From an uncultured Oribacterium sp. (GTDB lineage Bacteria; Bacillota; Clostridia; Lachnospirales; Lachnospiraceae), in assembly GCA_900772695.1 (NCBI GenBank), contig CAAGRO010000229.1, positions 1 through 7,861 on the forward strand: DNA of 7,861 nucleotides, written 5' to 3'. Made by a program: the position numbers and the translations under genes. A model generated the notes under the pieces. It made no database searches, was not told the DNA's origin, and saw nothing but the letters and a program-made list of their open reading frames with translations. Shown here in pieces: positions 1 through 6,198 of this stretch (position 1 is the stretch's first letter; each line of letters opens with the position of its first letter).

Positions 1-248
1 CGTGCACCGTTCTTGATGTAGTTTACGGTGATGCCCGGATCGATGTAGCCGAGGACATCGAGGTCGATATCGAGATCCTCGGAGATCTTCACGATGTCCT
101 TCCGGCCCATCTTTCCGGAGCTGCAGTTCTGGATCAGCGCCACCTGTGACGTGAGGCGATCGAGGTGCAGGTACTTGTACACCAGCATCCCCTTTCCAGC
201 TGTGATATGGTCGAGTACGATACCATTCTCAATTCCATCTACCTTCAT
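1..248 (-). CDS. pyrI: Aspartate carbamoyltransferase regulatory chain, N-terminal part (runs off window)
   Basis: About 82 N-terminal residues of the ATCase regulatory chain are visible; the gene continues past position 1. The translation begins MKVDGIENGIVLDHITAGKG and contains NGIVLDHI, GKMGRKDIVKI and LGYIDPGITVNYIK, which are typical of the PyrI allosteric domain that binds ATP/CTP/UTP in this family. The C-terminal zinc domain with its four cysteines lies outside the window. The start at 248 is chosen because an AAGGAGG ribosome binding site (255-261), overlapping the pyrB stop codon, sits 6 nt upstream; an ATG at 253 hits a stop after two codons. The gene follows pyrB by 11 nt, consistent with coupled synthesis of the two ATCase subunits. 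Identification is from recognised motifs and position. Confidence 0.95.
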   Translation of the reverse strand, partial: MKVDGIENGIVLDHITAGKGMLVYKYLHLDRLTSQVALIQNCSSGKMGRKDIVKISEDLDIDLDVLGYIDPGITVNYIKNGA

Positions 249-259
249 GTCATGCCTCC

Positions 260-1177
260 TTACTTATCCAGTCCTAAAAGATACAGAATCAGTGCCATAC
301 GCATCTGCTTGCCGCAGAGGGTCTGGTAGAAGTACTTCGCGCGCGGATCCTGGTCCACGGCAACGGAGATCTCGTTGACTCTAGGAAGCGGGTGAAGGAT
401 GGCCATATCCGCCTTCGCGGTCTGCAGCTTCTCCGGGGTCAGGATGTAGATATCCTTCAGACGAAGGTAATCCTCCTCGTTGAAGAAACGCTCCTTCTGT
501 ACACGGGTCATGTAGAGGATATCGAGCTCCGGCATCGCCTCCTCGAGGGATCTCGTCTCGACGAACTCGGCACCGGCCGCCTTCAGCTTATCGATCTCAT
601 ACTCCGGAAGACGAAGCTCCTCCGGGGAGATCAGGATGTAGCGGTTGTTCGGATAGCGGAGCATCGCATCGATGAGGGAGTGCACGGTACGACCGAACTT
701 GAGGTCACCGCAGAGACCGATGGTCAGGCCCTCGACGGTGCCCTTCGTACGACGGATCGTGAGAAGATCGGCCAGTGTCTGGGTCGGGTGAAAGTGTCCG
801 CCGTCGCCTGCATTGACCAGCGGAACACTGGTGTGCATCGAAGCTACAACCGGCGCGCCCTCCTTCGGATGACGCATCGCGATGATGTCGACATAGTTTG
901 ACATCACCTCGATCGTATCGGCCACCGACTCACCCTTCGACGCACTCGAGTTCGCTGCACCGGCAAAGCCCAGGGTCTGTCCACCCAGTGCGAGCATCGC
1001 GGACTCGAAGCTCAGTCTCGTTCGTGTGGACGGCTCGAAAAACAGTGTCGCCAGCTGCTTATGTGCGCATCGATCCTGATACTTCTCCGGATGCTGATCG
1101 ATATCATCGGCGAGATCCAGCAGATGATGAATCTCATCTACCGAAAGATCCAGAATATTTACAATACTTCTTGCCAT
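260..1177 (-). CDS. pyrB: Aspartate carbamoyltransferase catalytic chain
   Basis: Cytosolic enzyme that condenses carbamoyl phosphate with aspartate to N-carbamoyl-L-aspartate, the committed pyrimidine step. The 305-residue product has the usual length. Visible family motifs are the carbamoyl-phosphate loop FFEPSTRTR (about 46-54), SSASKGES with the active-site lysine at about 81, the HPKEGAP segment (about 103), NAGDGGHFHPTQTLAD with the conserved histidine at about 130, and HPLPRVNEI near residue 265. The start at 1177 has AGGAGG at 1185-1190, 7 nt upstream. It is separated from pyrE by a 191-nt structured spacer and runs almost directly into pyrI, so the product probably assembles as an allosterically regulated ATCase. 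No missing catalytic residue was noticed. Confidence 0.98.
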   Translation of the reverse strand: MARSIVNILDLSVDEIHHLLDLADDIDQHPEKYQDRCAHKQLATLFFEPSTRTRLSFESAMLALGGQTLGFAGAANSSASKGESVADTIEVMSNYVDIIAMRHPKEGAPVVASMHTSVPLVNAGDGGHFHPTQTLADLLTIRRTKGTVEGLTIGLCGDLKFGRTVHSLIDAMLRYPNNRYILISPEELRLPEYEIDKLKAAGAEFVETRSLEEAMPELDILYMTRVQKERFFNEEDYLRLKDIYILTPEKLQTAKADMAILHPLPRVNEISVAVDQDPRAKYFYQTLCGKQMRMALILYLLGLDK

Positions 1178-1368
1178 CAGAAAGCCTCCTTCAGCCTTAC
1201 TTCATGTCTTAAGCCAATGTCTCATGTATGTATGTTCATGGCGCTGCCCGAATGTCGAAGCTCCCAGAACACGCGTGTTTCCACGACGGTTCTGGCCAGT
1301 CTGACGTATGTTTCCCGTCAGACTGCTACGTTCATCCGGGCAGTTTCATGTTCATATCGATGTAGTTT
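1178..1368 (-). other. pyrE-pyrB intergenic spacer (191 nt)
   Basis: This non-coding stretch separates pyrE from pyrB on the transcribed strand. Most of it (1231-1356) is the three-way-junction RNA element listed separately. The remaining 53 nt before pyrB hold the pyrB ribosome binding site and an ACATTGG motif (1214-1220) resembling the GCATTGG motif in other spacers of this operon. I see no convincing promoter and no U-run that would make the structure a rho-independent terminator. Confidence 0.7.
1231..1356 (-). ncRNA. Predicted structured RNA element with three-way junction in the pyrE-pyrB spacer
   Basis: Read as minus-strand RNA, an 11-bp closing stem pairs 1333-1343 with 1244-1254; all pairs fit, including one G-U wobble that would be a C-A mismatch on the other strand. 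The stem extends outward through symmetric internal loops with CATG/CATG (1347-1350 with 1237-1240) and TATG/CATA (1353-1356 with 1231-1234). Inside are two hairpins. One is a perfect 10-bp stem CAGTCTGACG/CGTCAGACTG (1316-1325 with 1297-1306, 9-nt loop). The other is CCAGAAC/GTTCTGG (1289-1295 with 1264-1270), then a 3x3 internal loop and CGTG/CACG capped by a GAAA tetraloop (1278-1281). No U-run follows, so it does not look like an intrinsic terminator. It matches no riboswitch or ribozyme I know; whether it is a regulatory, processing or repeat-derived element is inference. Confidence 0.65.
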
Positions 1369-2013
1369 TTAAGCCTGGTGGGTCATCCAGGACTCGTCGG
1401 AAGGATTATCACGGAACTTGAGGAGCTTCGCCTCATCCTCCGGCTTGATGTAGTTCTCCTCGACGGCTACCTTGACGAGGGTGTCGAGGTCGCAGAGCGA
1501 GGTGTTCACCACGTTCGCTGCGTTCAGGCGGTCGATGCCCTTCTGCATGCCATAGGTGAAGATGGACACGATGCCGAGCACCTCTGCGCCGGCCTCACGA
1601 AGCGGCTCCACGCAGTCGAGTACGGAACCACCGGTGGAGATCAGATCCTCGATCACGACGACCTTCTCGCCCTTCTCGAGTCTTCCCTCGATCTGGTTCT
1701 TGCGGCCGTGATCCTTCGCCGAACCACGCACATAGCCCATCGGGAGTCCGAGGATGTCCGCTGCGATCGCTGCATGTGCGATACCTGCGGTGCTGGTGCC
1801 CTCGAGTGCCTCTGCCTCCGGGTAGAGCTCCTTCACCTTGTCGGCGATGGCGTGCTCGATGAGGGAACGCACCTCCGGGTAGCTGAGCACCAGACGATTG
1901 TCACAGTAGATTGGGGACTTGATGCCCGACGCCCAGGTAAATGGATCGTCCGGCTTTAAAAATACTGCCTTAATGGATAACAGACCTCTTGCGATATCTT
2001 CCTTCGTTGCCAT
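1369..2013 (-). CDS. pyrE: Orotate phosphoribosyltransferase
   Basis: Transfers the phosphoribosyl group of PRPP to orotate, giving OMP; cytosolic. The 214-residue product (from the chosen start) shows the PRPP-binding signature VVVIEDLISTGGS (about 118-130), the IYCDNRLVLSYP segment (about 35-46), GTSTAGIAHAA (about 72-82) and the mobile-loop region VRGSAKDHGRKNQIEG with lysines at about 100 and 105. Two in-frame ATGs lie two codons apart. The AAGGAG ribosome binding site (2021-2026) is only 1 nt from the ATG at 2019 but 7 nt from the one at 2013, so the second is taken as the start (MATKEDIARG). It is flanked by long spacers on both sides, so its translation is probably initiated independently. 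Confidence 0.97.
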   Translation of the reverse strand: MATKEDIARGLLSIKAVFLKPDDPFTWASGIKSPIYCDNRLVLSYPEVRSLIEHAIADKVKELYPEAEALEGTSTAGIAHAAIAADILGLPMGYVRGSAKDHGRKNQIEGRLEKGEKVVVIEDLISTGGSVLDCVEPLREAGAEVLGIVSIFTYGMQKGIDRLNAANVVNTSLCDLDTLVKVAVEENYIKPEDEAKLLKFRDNPSDESWMTHQA

Positions 2014-2020
2014 AGTCATA

Positions 2021-2026
2021 CTCCTT
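2021..2026 (-). promoter_or_regulatory. pyrE ribosome binding site that decides the start codon
   Basis: AAGGAG on the minus strand. It leaves 1 nt to the upstream ATG (2019) and 7 nt to the downstream in-frame ATG (2013); only the latter spacing is workable, so pyrE is called from 2013. Confidence 0.7.
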
Positions 2027-2036
2027 ATTCTAAGCG

Positions 2037-2065
2037 GATCGGCGGCCGTGCTCCGGACACCGATC
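2037..2065 (-). other. Imperfect hairpin upstream of pyrE
   Basis: GATCGG/CCGATC (2060-2065 with 2037-2042) closes a hairpin that continues inward in minus-strand RNA with U-G, G-C, one mismatch and CCG/CGG around a 5-nt loop (2049-2053). The U-G pair is a C-A mismatch on the other strand. It ends about 10 nt before the pyrE ribosome binding site, so it could affect pyrE translation or mRNA ends; this is inference. Confidence 0.4.
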
Positions 2066-2083
2066 GGTTTCTTCTGTTCTTAA

Positions 2084-2128
2084 GTTCCTGCGTCCAATGC
2101 TTCTTATTTCAAATCAACATGAAACGCT
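2084..2128 (-). repeat. Intergenic hairpin repeat, copy 1 (nearer pyrE)
   Basis: 45-nt unit matching copy 2 (2143-2187) at 36 of 45 positions with a fixed 59-nt offset. Plus-strand ATTTCA (2106-2111) faces TGAAAC (2120-2125) across an 8-nt loop. As minus-strand RNA this is a 6-bp stem whose outer pair is G-U. The unit carries the AAGCATTGG motif (2094-2102). Confidence 0.65.
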
Positions 2129-2142
2129 CGGAATATCTTTTC

Positions 2143-2187
2143 GTTCCTCCGTCCAATGCTTCCTGCTTCACATCGTCATGAAGCGCC
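2143..2187 (-). repeat. Intergenic hairpin repeat, copy 2 (nearer pyrF)
   Basis: 45-nt unit beginning 8 nt after the pyrF stop codon, about 80% identical to copy 1. GCTTCA (2165-2170) pairs with TGAAGC (2179-2184) around an 8-nt loop. Relative to copy 1, one C-G pair has become T-A and the outer G-C has become G-U, so both copies keep a 6-bp stem as minus-strand RNA. It carries the same AAGCATTGG motif (2153-2161). Confidence 0.65.
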
Positions 2188-2195
2188 GCGGCGTC

Positions 2196-2894
2196 TCAGC
2201 CGACGAAATCCGCCATCGCACGCTCGTACGCTGCGACCGGATCGGCAGCAGCGGTGATGGAACGGCCCACCACGATGTAGTCGGAGCCGATCTCGCGTGC
2301 CTTCGCCGGGGTCGTCACACGTGCCTGGTCACCGACCGCATCGCCTGCGAAACGGATACCCGGGGTGATGGTCTGGAAGTCTGCACCGACCTCCTCATGG
2401 ATGCGACCTGCCTCGAGCGGTGAACATACGACGCCCTCGAGTCCGGCTGCCTGCGCGTTCTTCGCATACTGTACGACGACGTCTGCGATCGGACGATCGA
2501 TGAGCAGCTCCTCGGTCATGGTCTCCTGGGAGGTAGAGGTGAGCTGTGTTACCGCGATCAGGATCGGACGGGTACCATCCTCTCTGGTGAGACCCTCAAC
2601 TGCCGCCTTCATCATGCGGATGCCGCCGCTCGCGTGTACGTTCGTCATGTCGACGCCGAGATCACGCAGGGACTGCATGCCGCCCTTCACGGTGTTCGGG
2701 ATATCGTGGAGCTTCAGGTCGAGGAAGACCTTGTGTCCGCGCTTCTTGATCTCACGTACGATCTGTGGTCCCTCGGCATAGAAAAGCTCCATACCGATCT
2801 TTACGAACGGCTTGCGGCCGGTGAACTGATCGAGAAAGCGGTAGGTTTCCTCCGCGCTCGGAAAATCCAGTGCAATAATTACGTCCTTACCCAT
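2196..2894 (-). CDS. pyrF: Orotidine 5'-phosphate decarboxylase
   Basis: Decarboxylates OMP to UMP, the last step of the pathway; cytosolic TIM-barrel enzyme. The 232-residue length fits the bacterial PyrF family. Visible motifs are IIALDFPSAEE at the N-terminus, VKIGMELFYAEGP with lysine at about 32, the catalytic signature FLDLKLHDIPNTV with Asp59, Lys61 and Asp64, and the phosphate-binding TPGIRF near the C-terminal third, followed by IVVGRSIT. The start at 2894 is supported by AGGAGG (2900-2905), 5 nt upstream. The gene lies between two structured spacers (122 nt from pyrD, 182 nt to pyrE), unlike the tightly coupled pyrK-pyrD and pyrB-pyrI pairs. Confidence 0.98.
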   Translation of the reverse strand: MGKDVIIALDFPSAEETYRFLDQFTGRKPFVKIGMELFYAEGPQIVREIKKRGHKVFLDLKLHDIPNTVKGGMQSLRDLGVDMTNVHASGGIRMMKAAVEGLTREDGTRPILIAVTQLTSTSQETMTEELLIDRPIADVVVQYAKNAQAAGLEGVVCSPLEAGRIHEEVGADFQTITPGIRFAGDAVGDQARVTTPAKAREIGSDYIVVGRSITAAADPVAAYERAMADFVG

Positions 2895-3016
2895 AAATTC
2901 CTCCTATATGCACGCTGCCGCCGGTAAGAGCAGGCAGCAGTATTTATCTAATCTTTCTGCGTCCGTGCGGCACTCGCCTGCACGACGCCACGCGTAGCCA
3001 ATGCTTACACTCGTGC
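2895..3016 (-). other. pyrD-pyrF intergenic spacer (122 nt) with potential hairpins
   Basis: Non-coding between the pyrD stop and pyrF start. Possible stems on the transcribed strand are CTGCGT/ACGCAG (3024-3029, reaching back into the last pyrD codons, with 2957-2962), GCACGA/TCGTGC (3011-3016 with 2980-2985), and GCTGCC/GGCAGC (2933-2938 with 2914-2919), the last ending 8 nt before the pyrF AGGAGG. An AAGCATTGG motif (2998-3006) lies 11 nt after the pyrD stop. No U-run follows these stems and I see no convincing promoter. Confidence 0.5.
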
Positions 3017-3928
3017 TCACTCCACGCAGCCGATGATGTCGCTGAGACGCTCGATGCCGAGCTCTGCGCACACCTCCGGCAGGTCCTCGATGATGTCACG
3101 GCAGACATACGGATTCACGAGGTTGGCTGCGCCGACCTCGACCGCACTGGCACCGGCCATCATCATCTCGATGACGTCCTTCGCCGTGGAGACGCCGCCC
3201 ATACCGATGACTGGAAGCTTCACCGCGTGGGATACCTGGTAGACCATACGAACCGCGACCGGGAAGATCGCCGGACCGGAGAAGCCGCCCATCTTGTTCT
3301 TAATCACCGGCTGGCGACGACGGATGTCGATGCGCATGCCGAGCAGGGTGTTGATGAGCGCAAGACCGTCGGCACCGGCCTCTTCTGCCGCCTTCGCGAT
3401 CGAGACGATGTCGGTCACGTTCGGGCTCAGTTTGATATAGACCGGCTTCTTCGCGACCTTCTTCACCTCACGGGTGACCGCCGCCACGTTTTCTGCGCTG
3501 GTTCCGAAGGCCATGCCACCGCCATGTACGTTCGGGCAGGAGACATTGACCTCGAGGATACCGACCTCCGGCACCTCGCTCATGGCCTCGGCGAGCTGTA
3601 CGTACTCCGGGATGCTGAAGCCGGAGATGTTCGCCACGAGTGGCTTGTGGAAGTGCTCCCGAAGCTCCGGAAGCTCCTTCTCGATGACCTCGTGCATGCC
3701 CGGGTTCTGGAGGCCGACGGAGTTGATCATACCGGACGGGCACTCCGCGATACGCGGAAGCTCGTTGCCGTAACGCTCCTCGACCGTCGTTCCCTTGAAG
3801 GAGATGGAGCCGAGGATATCGAGATCATAGAGATTCCAGTATTCCTTGCCGTAGCCGAAGGTTCCGGAGGCCGGAATGACCGGGTTTGTCAGTTTGATGC
3901 CAGAAAGCTCTGTCGTGATATCTACCAT
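3017..3928 (-). CDS. pyrD: Dihydroorotate dehydrogenase, class 1B catalytic subunit
   Basis: FMN enzyme that oxidises dihydroorotate to orotate; with PyrK it forms the NAD+-linked class 1B enzyme in the cytosol. The 303-residue product begins MVDITTELSGIKLTNPVIPA and shows SFKGTT with lysine at about 45, GMINSVGLQNPG (about 66-77), the active-site loop NVSCPNV with catalytic Cys131 (the cysteine typical of class 1 enzymes), INTLLGM, GGFSGPA (about 214-220) and the FMN-phosphate motif IGMGGV (about 241-246). The reading frame is open further upstream, but the start at 3928 is preferred because GGGAGGAG, formed by the last pyrK codons, precedes it by 5 nt and homology begins there. It overlaps the end of pyrK by 7 nt in another frame, so translation is probably coupled. 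Confidence 0.97.
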   Translation of the reverse strand: MVDITTELSGIKLTNPVIPASGTFGYGKEYWNLYDLDILGSISFKGTTVEERYGNELPRIAECPSGMINSVGLQNPGMHEVIEKELPELREHFHKPLVANISGFSIPEYVQLAEAMSEVPEVGILEVNVSCPNVHGGGMAFGTSAENVAAVTREVKKVAKKPVYIKLSPNVTDIVSIAKAAEEAGADGLALINTLLGMRIDIRRRQPVIKNKMGGFSGPAIFPVAVRMVYQVSHAVKLPVIGMGGVSTAKDVIEMMMAGASAVEVGAANLVNPYVCRDIIEDLPEVCAELGIERLSDIIGCVE

Positions 3929-4647
3929 ACGATCTCCTCCCATGTGAAAATAGGGCCATCCTTGCAGACGCGCTTGAAGCCGTGCTTCGTCTTCTTGCTG
4001 CAACCCATGCAGGCACCGAAGCCGCAGCCCATGCGTGCCTCGAAGCTGAACTGTCCATCCTTTACGCTGTTGTATACGGCCTTCAGCATCGGCTCCGGGC
4101 CGCAGGCAAAGGCGTAGTCGTGGTGATCACCGAAGATGTCGGTGACGAAGCCCTTCGCGCCGTGACTGCCATCGACGGTGGCAACATTGACCGGCACCCC
4201 GAGCTCGCGGAACTCCTGCTCGTAGAACACATCGTCCTTTGAGTTGAAGCCGAGGGCCACATACGGGGTGATGCCCTGCTGCTTCAGTGCCTTCGCCAGG
4301 GCGTACATCGGTGGCACACCGACACCGCCGCCGGCGATGACCGGGTTCTTCGGGATATTCCGGAGGTCATAGCCGTTGCCGAGGCCACTGAGTGCGGTCA
4401 GGTACTCGCCCGGCTCCATGAAGCTCAGGTCTTCGGTGCCCTCACCGACGACCTTATAGATCAGGGTCAGCTTTCCTTCGCTCCAGTCGCACACGGAAAT
4501 CGGGCGACGGAGATAGCGTCCCGGGATCCTGATTTCGACGAACTGCCCCGGCTTCGTGATGTCCGAGGTGTCGCCGTCCAGTGTCATACGGAAGATGTCC
4601 TGGGCGATCATTTCGTTGCTCAGTACTTTAAATTCAACGTCCTTCAT
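3922..4647 (-). CDS. pyrK: Dihydroorotate dehydrogenase electron transfer subunit (FAD, 2Fe-2S)
   Basis: Passes electrons from PyrD FMN through a 2Fe-2S cluster and FAD to NAD+. The 241-residue product has the ferredoxin-reductase fold signatures: the FAD-binding RRPISVCD (about 47-54), the NAD-binding glycine motif GGGVGVPPM (about 106-114), ACGPEPML (about 181-188), and C-terminal cluster cysteines at about 208, 213, 216 and 228 (C-x4-C-x2-C-x11-C). Length and order match PyrK. The ribosome binding site AGGAGGA (4661-4667) lies 13 nt from the ATG, which is long; no alternative in-frame start is visible closer to it. It follows pyrC after a 160-nt spacer and ends 7 nt inside pyrD. Confidence 0.97.
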   Translation of the reverse strand: MKDVEFKVLSNEMIAQDIFRMTLDGDTSDITKPGQFVEIRIPGRYLRRPISVCDWSEGKLTLIYKVVGEGTEDLSFMEPGEYLTALSGLGNGYDLRNIPKNPVIAGGGVGVPPMYALAKALKQQGITPYVALGFNSKDDVFYEQEFRELGVPVNVATVDGSHGAKGFVTDIFGDHHDYAFACGPEPMLKAVYNSVKDGQFSFEARMGCGFGACMGCSKKTKHGFKRVCKDGPIFTWEEIVW

Positions 4648-4807
4648 AGGTCTCTGATTCTCCTCCTGTTCTGTATTCTGATAGAAAGGCTTCGTCCGCG
4701 CCCTGCGGGCTCTGCCTGGTGATCAAATTGTATCATGCATGTGGTACGATGCATACGCGTGGCGATCGGTCGACGGATTCGTACTCAATGCACTCCTGGG
4801 GCATCGC
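4648..4807 (-). other. pyrC-pyrK intergenic spacer (160 nt)
   Basis: Non-coding on the transcribed strand. It contains an ATGCAT/ATGCAT inverted pair (4735-4740 and 4749-4754, 8-nt loop), a small GCCC/GGGC hairpin near 4700-4710, a GCATTGA motif (4785-4791) resembling the GCATTGG of other spacers, and the distant pyrK ribosome binding site. I see no clear promoter or intrinsic terminator. Confidence 0.5.
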
Positions 4808-6133
4808 TCAGCGCTCGATGCCCTTCTCGCGGTCATAAACCTCACGGCCACCGACGAAGGTCTTCACGACCTCACCCTGCACCTCCATACCATCATATAG
4901 GGTGCTGTGTCCCTGCGAGTAGAACTTCGTACTGTCGACGGTCCATACCTTCTCGAGGTCGAGGATCGCGAGATCCGCCTCGACGCCATCCTCGATGTAC
5001 TGTGGGCCGGCGATACCGAAGGTCTGACGCGGGTTCACACACATGAGCTCGATGAGCTTCTCCAGTGTGATCGCGCCCTCTCCAGATTCCGGGTGCTCCG
5101 GATCATGAAGTACCAGGTTCCGGTACAGGGACGGGAAGCAGGTCTCGAGACCGACGATCCCGAAGGCGGACTTATCCAGTCCTCTCGACTTCTCCTCGGC
5201 GCTGTGCGGTGCATGGTCCGTGATGATGCAGTCGATGGTGCCGTCCTTGATGCCCTCGAGGAGCGCATGACGGTCCTCTGCGCTGCGGATCGGCGGATTC
5301 ATCTTCCAGCTGCCGGACTCCTGCAGGTCCATATCGGTAAACATGAGGTAGTGTGGTCCGGTCTCAGCGGTCACATGGGTGCCGGCCTTCTTCGCCGCAC
5401 GGATGATCTCGACGGATTCCTTCGTGGAGACGTGGCAGACATGGTAGCGCACACCGGTCTCCGCGGCGAGGCGCACATCACGCTCGACCTGCTTCCACTC
5501 AGACGCAGAGTTGATGCCGATGTGGTGGTGAAGACGTGCATACTCGCCGTCGTGGATGCAGCCACCCGGTACGAGCTCGCGCTCATCCTCGCAGTGCGCT
5601 ACGATCATGCGGTCGAGGCACTTCGCCCGCTGCATCGCCTCCCGCATGGAAGCTTCGTCCTGCATGCCCTTTCCGTCATCGGAGTAGGCGATGACATACG
5701 GTGCGATCTCCTCCATCTTTCCGAGGGCGCCGCGGCCGGTCTGCTGCTCGGTGATGGTGCCATACGGATACACATGCACCAGTGCATCCTTCCGGATCGC
5801 GTCGAGCTCCGGCTGCAGGTTCGCGAGGTTCGATGGTGCCGGCTTCAGATTCGGCATCGCGCAGACAGCCGTATAACCGCCGTGCGCAGCGGCGTCGGTG
5901 CCGGTGCGGATCGTTTCCTTATACGAAAAACCGGGCTCACGTAAATGTACATGTACATCAACGAAGCCCGGAATCATGAACAAACCGTTTAAATCATAAA
6001 CGGTATCAATAGTCTCAGATGTTAAATTGTCAATGGAATCCGTAAACAGAACCCGGTGATCCGAGATCAGAACGTCCTGCTTTCGAAAGCCCTGTTTCGT
6101 GAAAATCGATGCATTTTTAAGAAGAGTAGACAT
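4808..6133 (-). CDS. pyrC: Dihydroorotase, class I
   Basis: Zinc amidohydrolase that interconverts carbamoyl aspartate and dihydroorotate; cytosolic. The 441-residue product has the length of the longer, Bacillus-type (class I) dihydroorotases. Predicted metal ligands are visible: DVHVHLREPG (His61, His63), YSDDGKG (Asp153), VAHCED (His180), CHVSTKES (His234) and ITDHAPH (Asp306). AMPN near residue 92 and the MNPPIRS segment (about 278) are also family motifs. The start at 6133 is chosen for AGGAGG (6138-6143) and for the N-terminus MSTLLKNASIF. The frame is open upstream to 6268, but that would run through the promoter at 6170-6198 and into the long palindrome. It is the first gene of the operon, about 30 nt after the predicted transcription start. 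Confidence 0.97.
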   Translation of the reverse strand: MSTLLKNASIFTKQGFRKQDVLISDHRVLFTDSIDNLTSETIDTVYDLNGLFMIPGFVDVHVHLREPGFSYKETIRTGTDAAAHGGYTAVCAMPNLKPAPSNLANLQPELDAIRKDALVHVYPYGTITEQQTGRGALGKMEEIAPYVIAYSDDGKGMQDEASMREAMQRAKCLDRMIVAHCEDERELVPGGCIHDGEYARLHHHIGINSASEWKQVERDVRLAAETGVRYHVCHVSTKESVEIIRAAKKAGTHVTAETGPHYLMFTDMDLQESGSWKMNPPIRSAEDRHALLEGIKDGTIDCIITDHAPHSAEEKSRGLDKSAFGIVGLETCFPSLYRNLVLHDPEHPESGEGAITLEKLIELMCVNPRQTFGIAGPQYIEDGVEADLAILDLEKVWTVDSTKFYSQGHSTLYDGMEVQGEVVKTFVGGREVYDREKGIER

Positions 6134-6169
6134 GGTTCCTCCTATCCGTGCGGTCCTTAGTTCCGAGAT

Positions 6170-6198
6170 ACTATAGCACAGGGAGTACCCCTTTGCAA
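6170..6198 (-). promoter_or_regulatory. Predicted promoter of the pyr operon
   Basis: On the minus strand, -35 TTGCAA (6193-6198), a 17-nt spacer and -10 TATAGT (6170-6175) with the extended TGC element form a good sigma-70/SigA-type promoter. The start would fall near 6163, leaving a leader of about 30 nt. That is too short for a PyrR-type antiterminator/terminator leader, and none is seen. Confidence 0.75.

Larger units (their letters stand above)
2014..2195 (-). other. pyrF-pyrE intergenic spacer (182 nt) with tandem repeat and hairpin
   Basis: Non-coding on the transcribed strand. In transcription order it holds two copies of a 45-nt hairpin-forming repeat (2143-2187, then 2084-2128), an imperfect hairpin (2037-2065) and the pyrE ribosome binding site (2021-2026). 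I see no convincing sigma-70-type promoter or intrinsic terminator in it. Confidence 0.7.

Noticed and set aside
1231..1356. Hammerhead-type ribozyme in the pyrE-pyrB spacer
   Set aside because: The three-way junction and GAAA were suggestive, but the junction strands do not carry the conserved CUGANGA...GAAA core in the right places; GAAA here is a hairpin loop.
1231..1356. Intrinsic terminator or attenuator before pyrB
   Set aside because: No U-run follows any of the stems on the transcribed strand.
2941..2962. Internal promoter before pyrF with a TAGATAAAT -10-like stretch
   Set aside because: No acceptable -35 element at a suitable distance.
3929..4003. N-terminal extension of pyrD by 25 residues
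   Set aside because: It lies inside pyrK in another frame, and the ATG at 3928 has a strong ribosome binding site and the family N-terminus.
3227..4117. Long open frame on the plus strand opposite pyrD/pyrK
   Set aside because: It overlaps two well-supported genes antisense and shows no recognisable domain.
4907..5944. Long open frame on the plus strand opposite pyrC
   Set aside because: It is fully antisense to a convincing dihydroorotase with all metal ligands, resembles no known family, and long antisense frames are expected from biased codon use.
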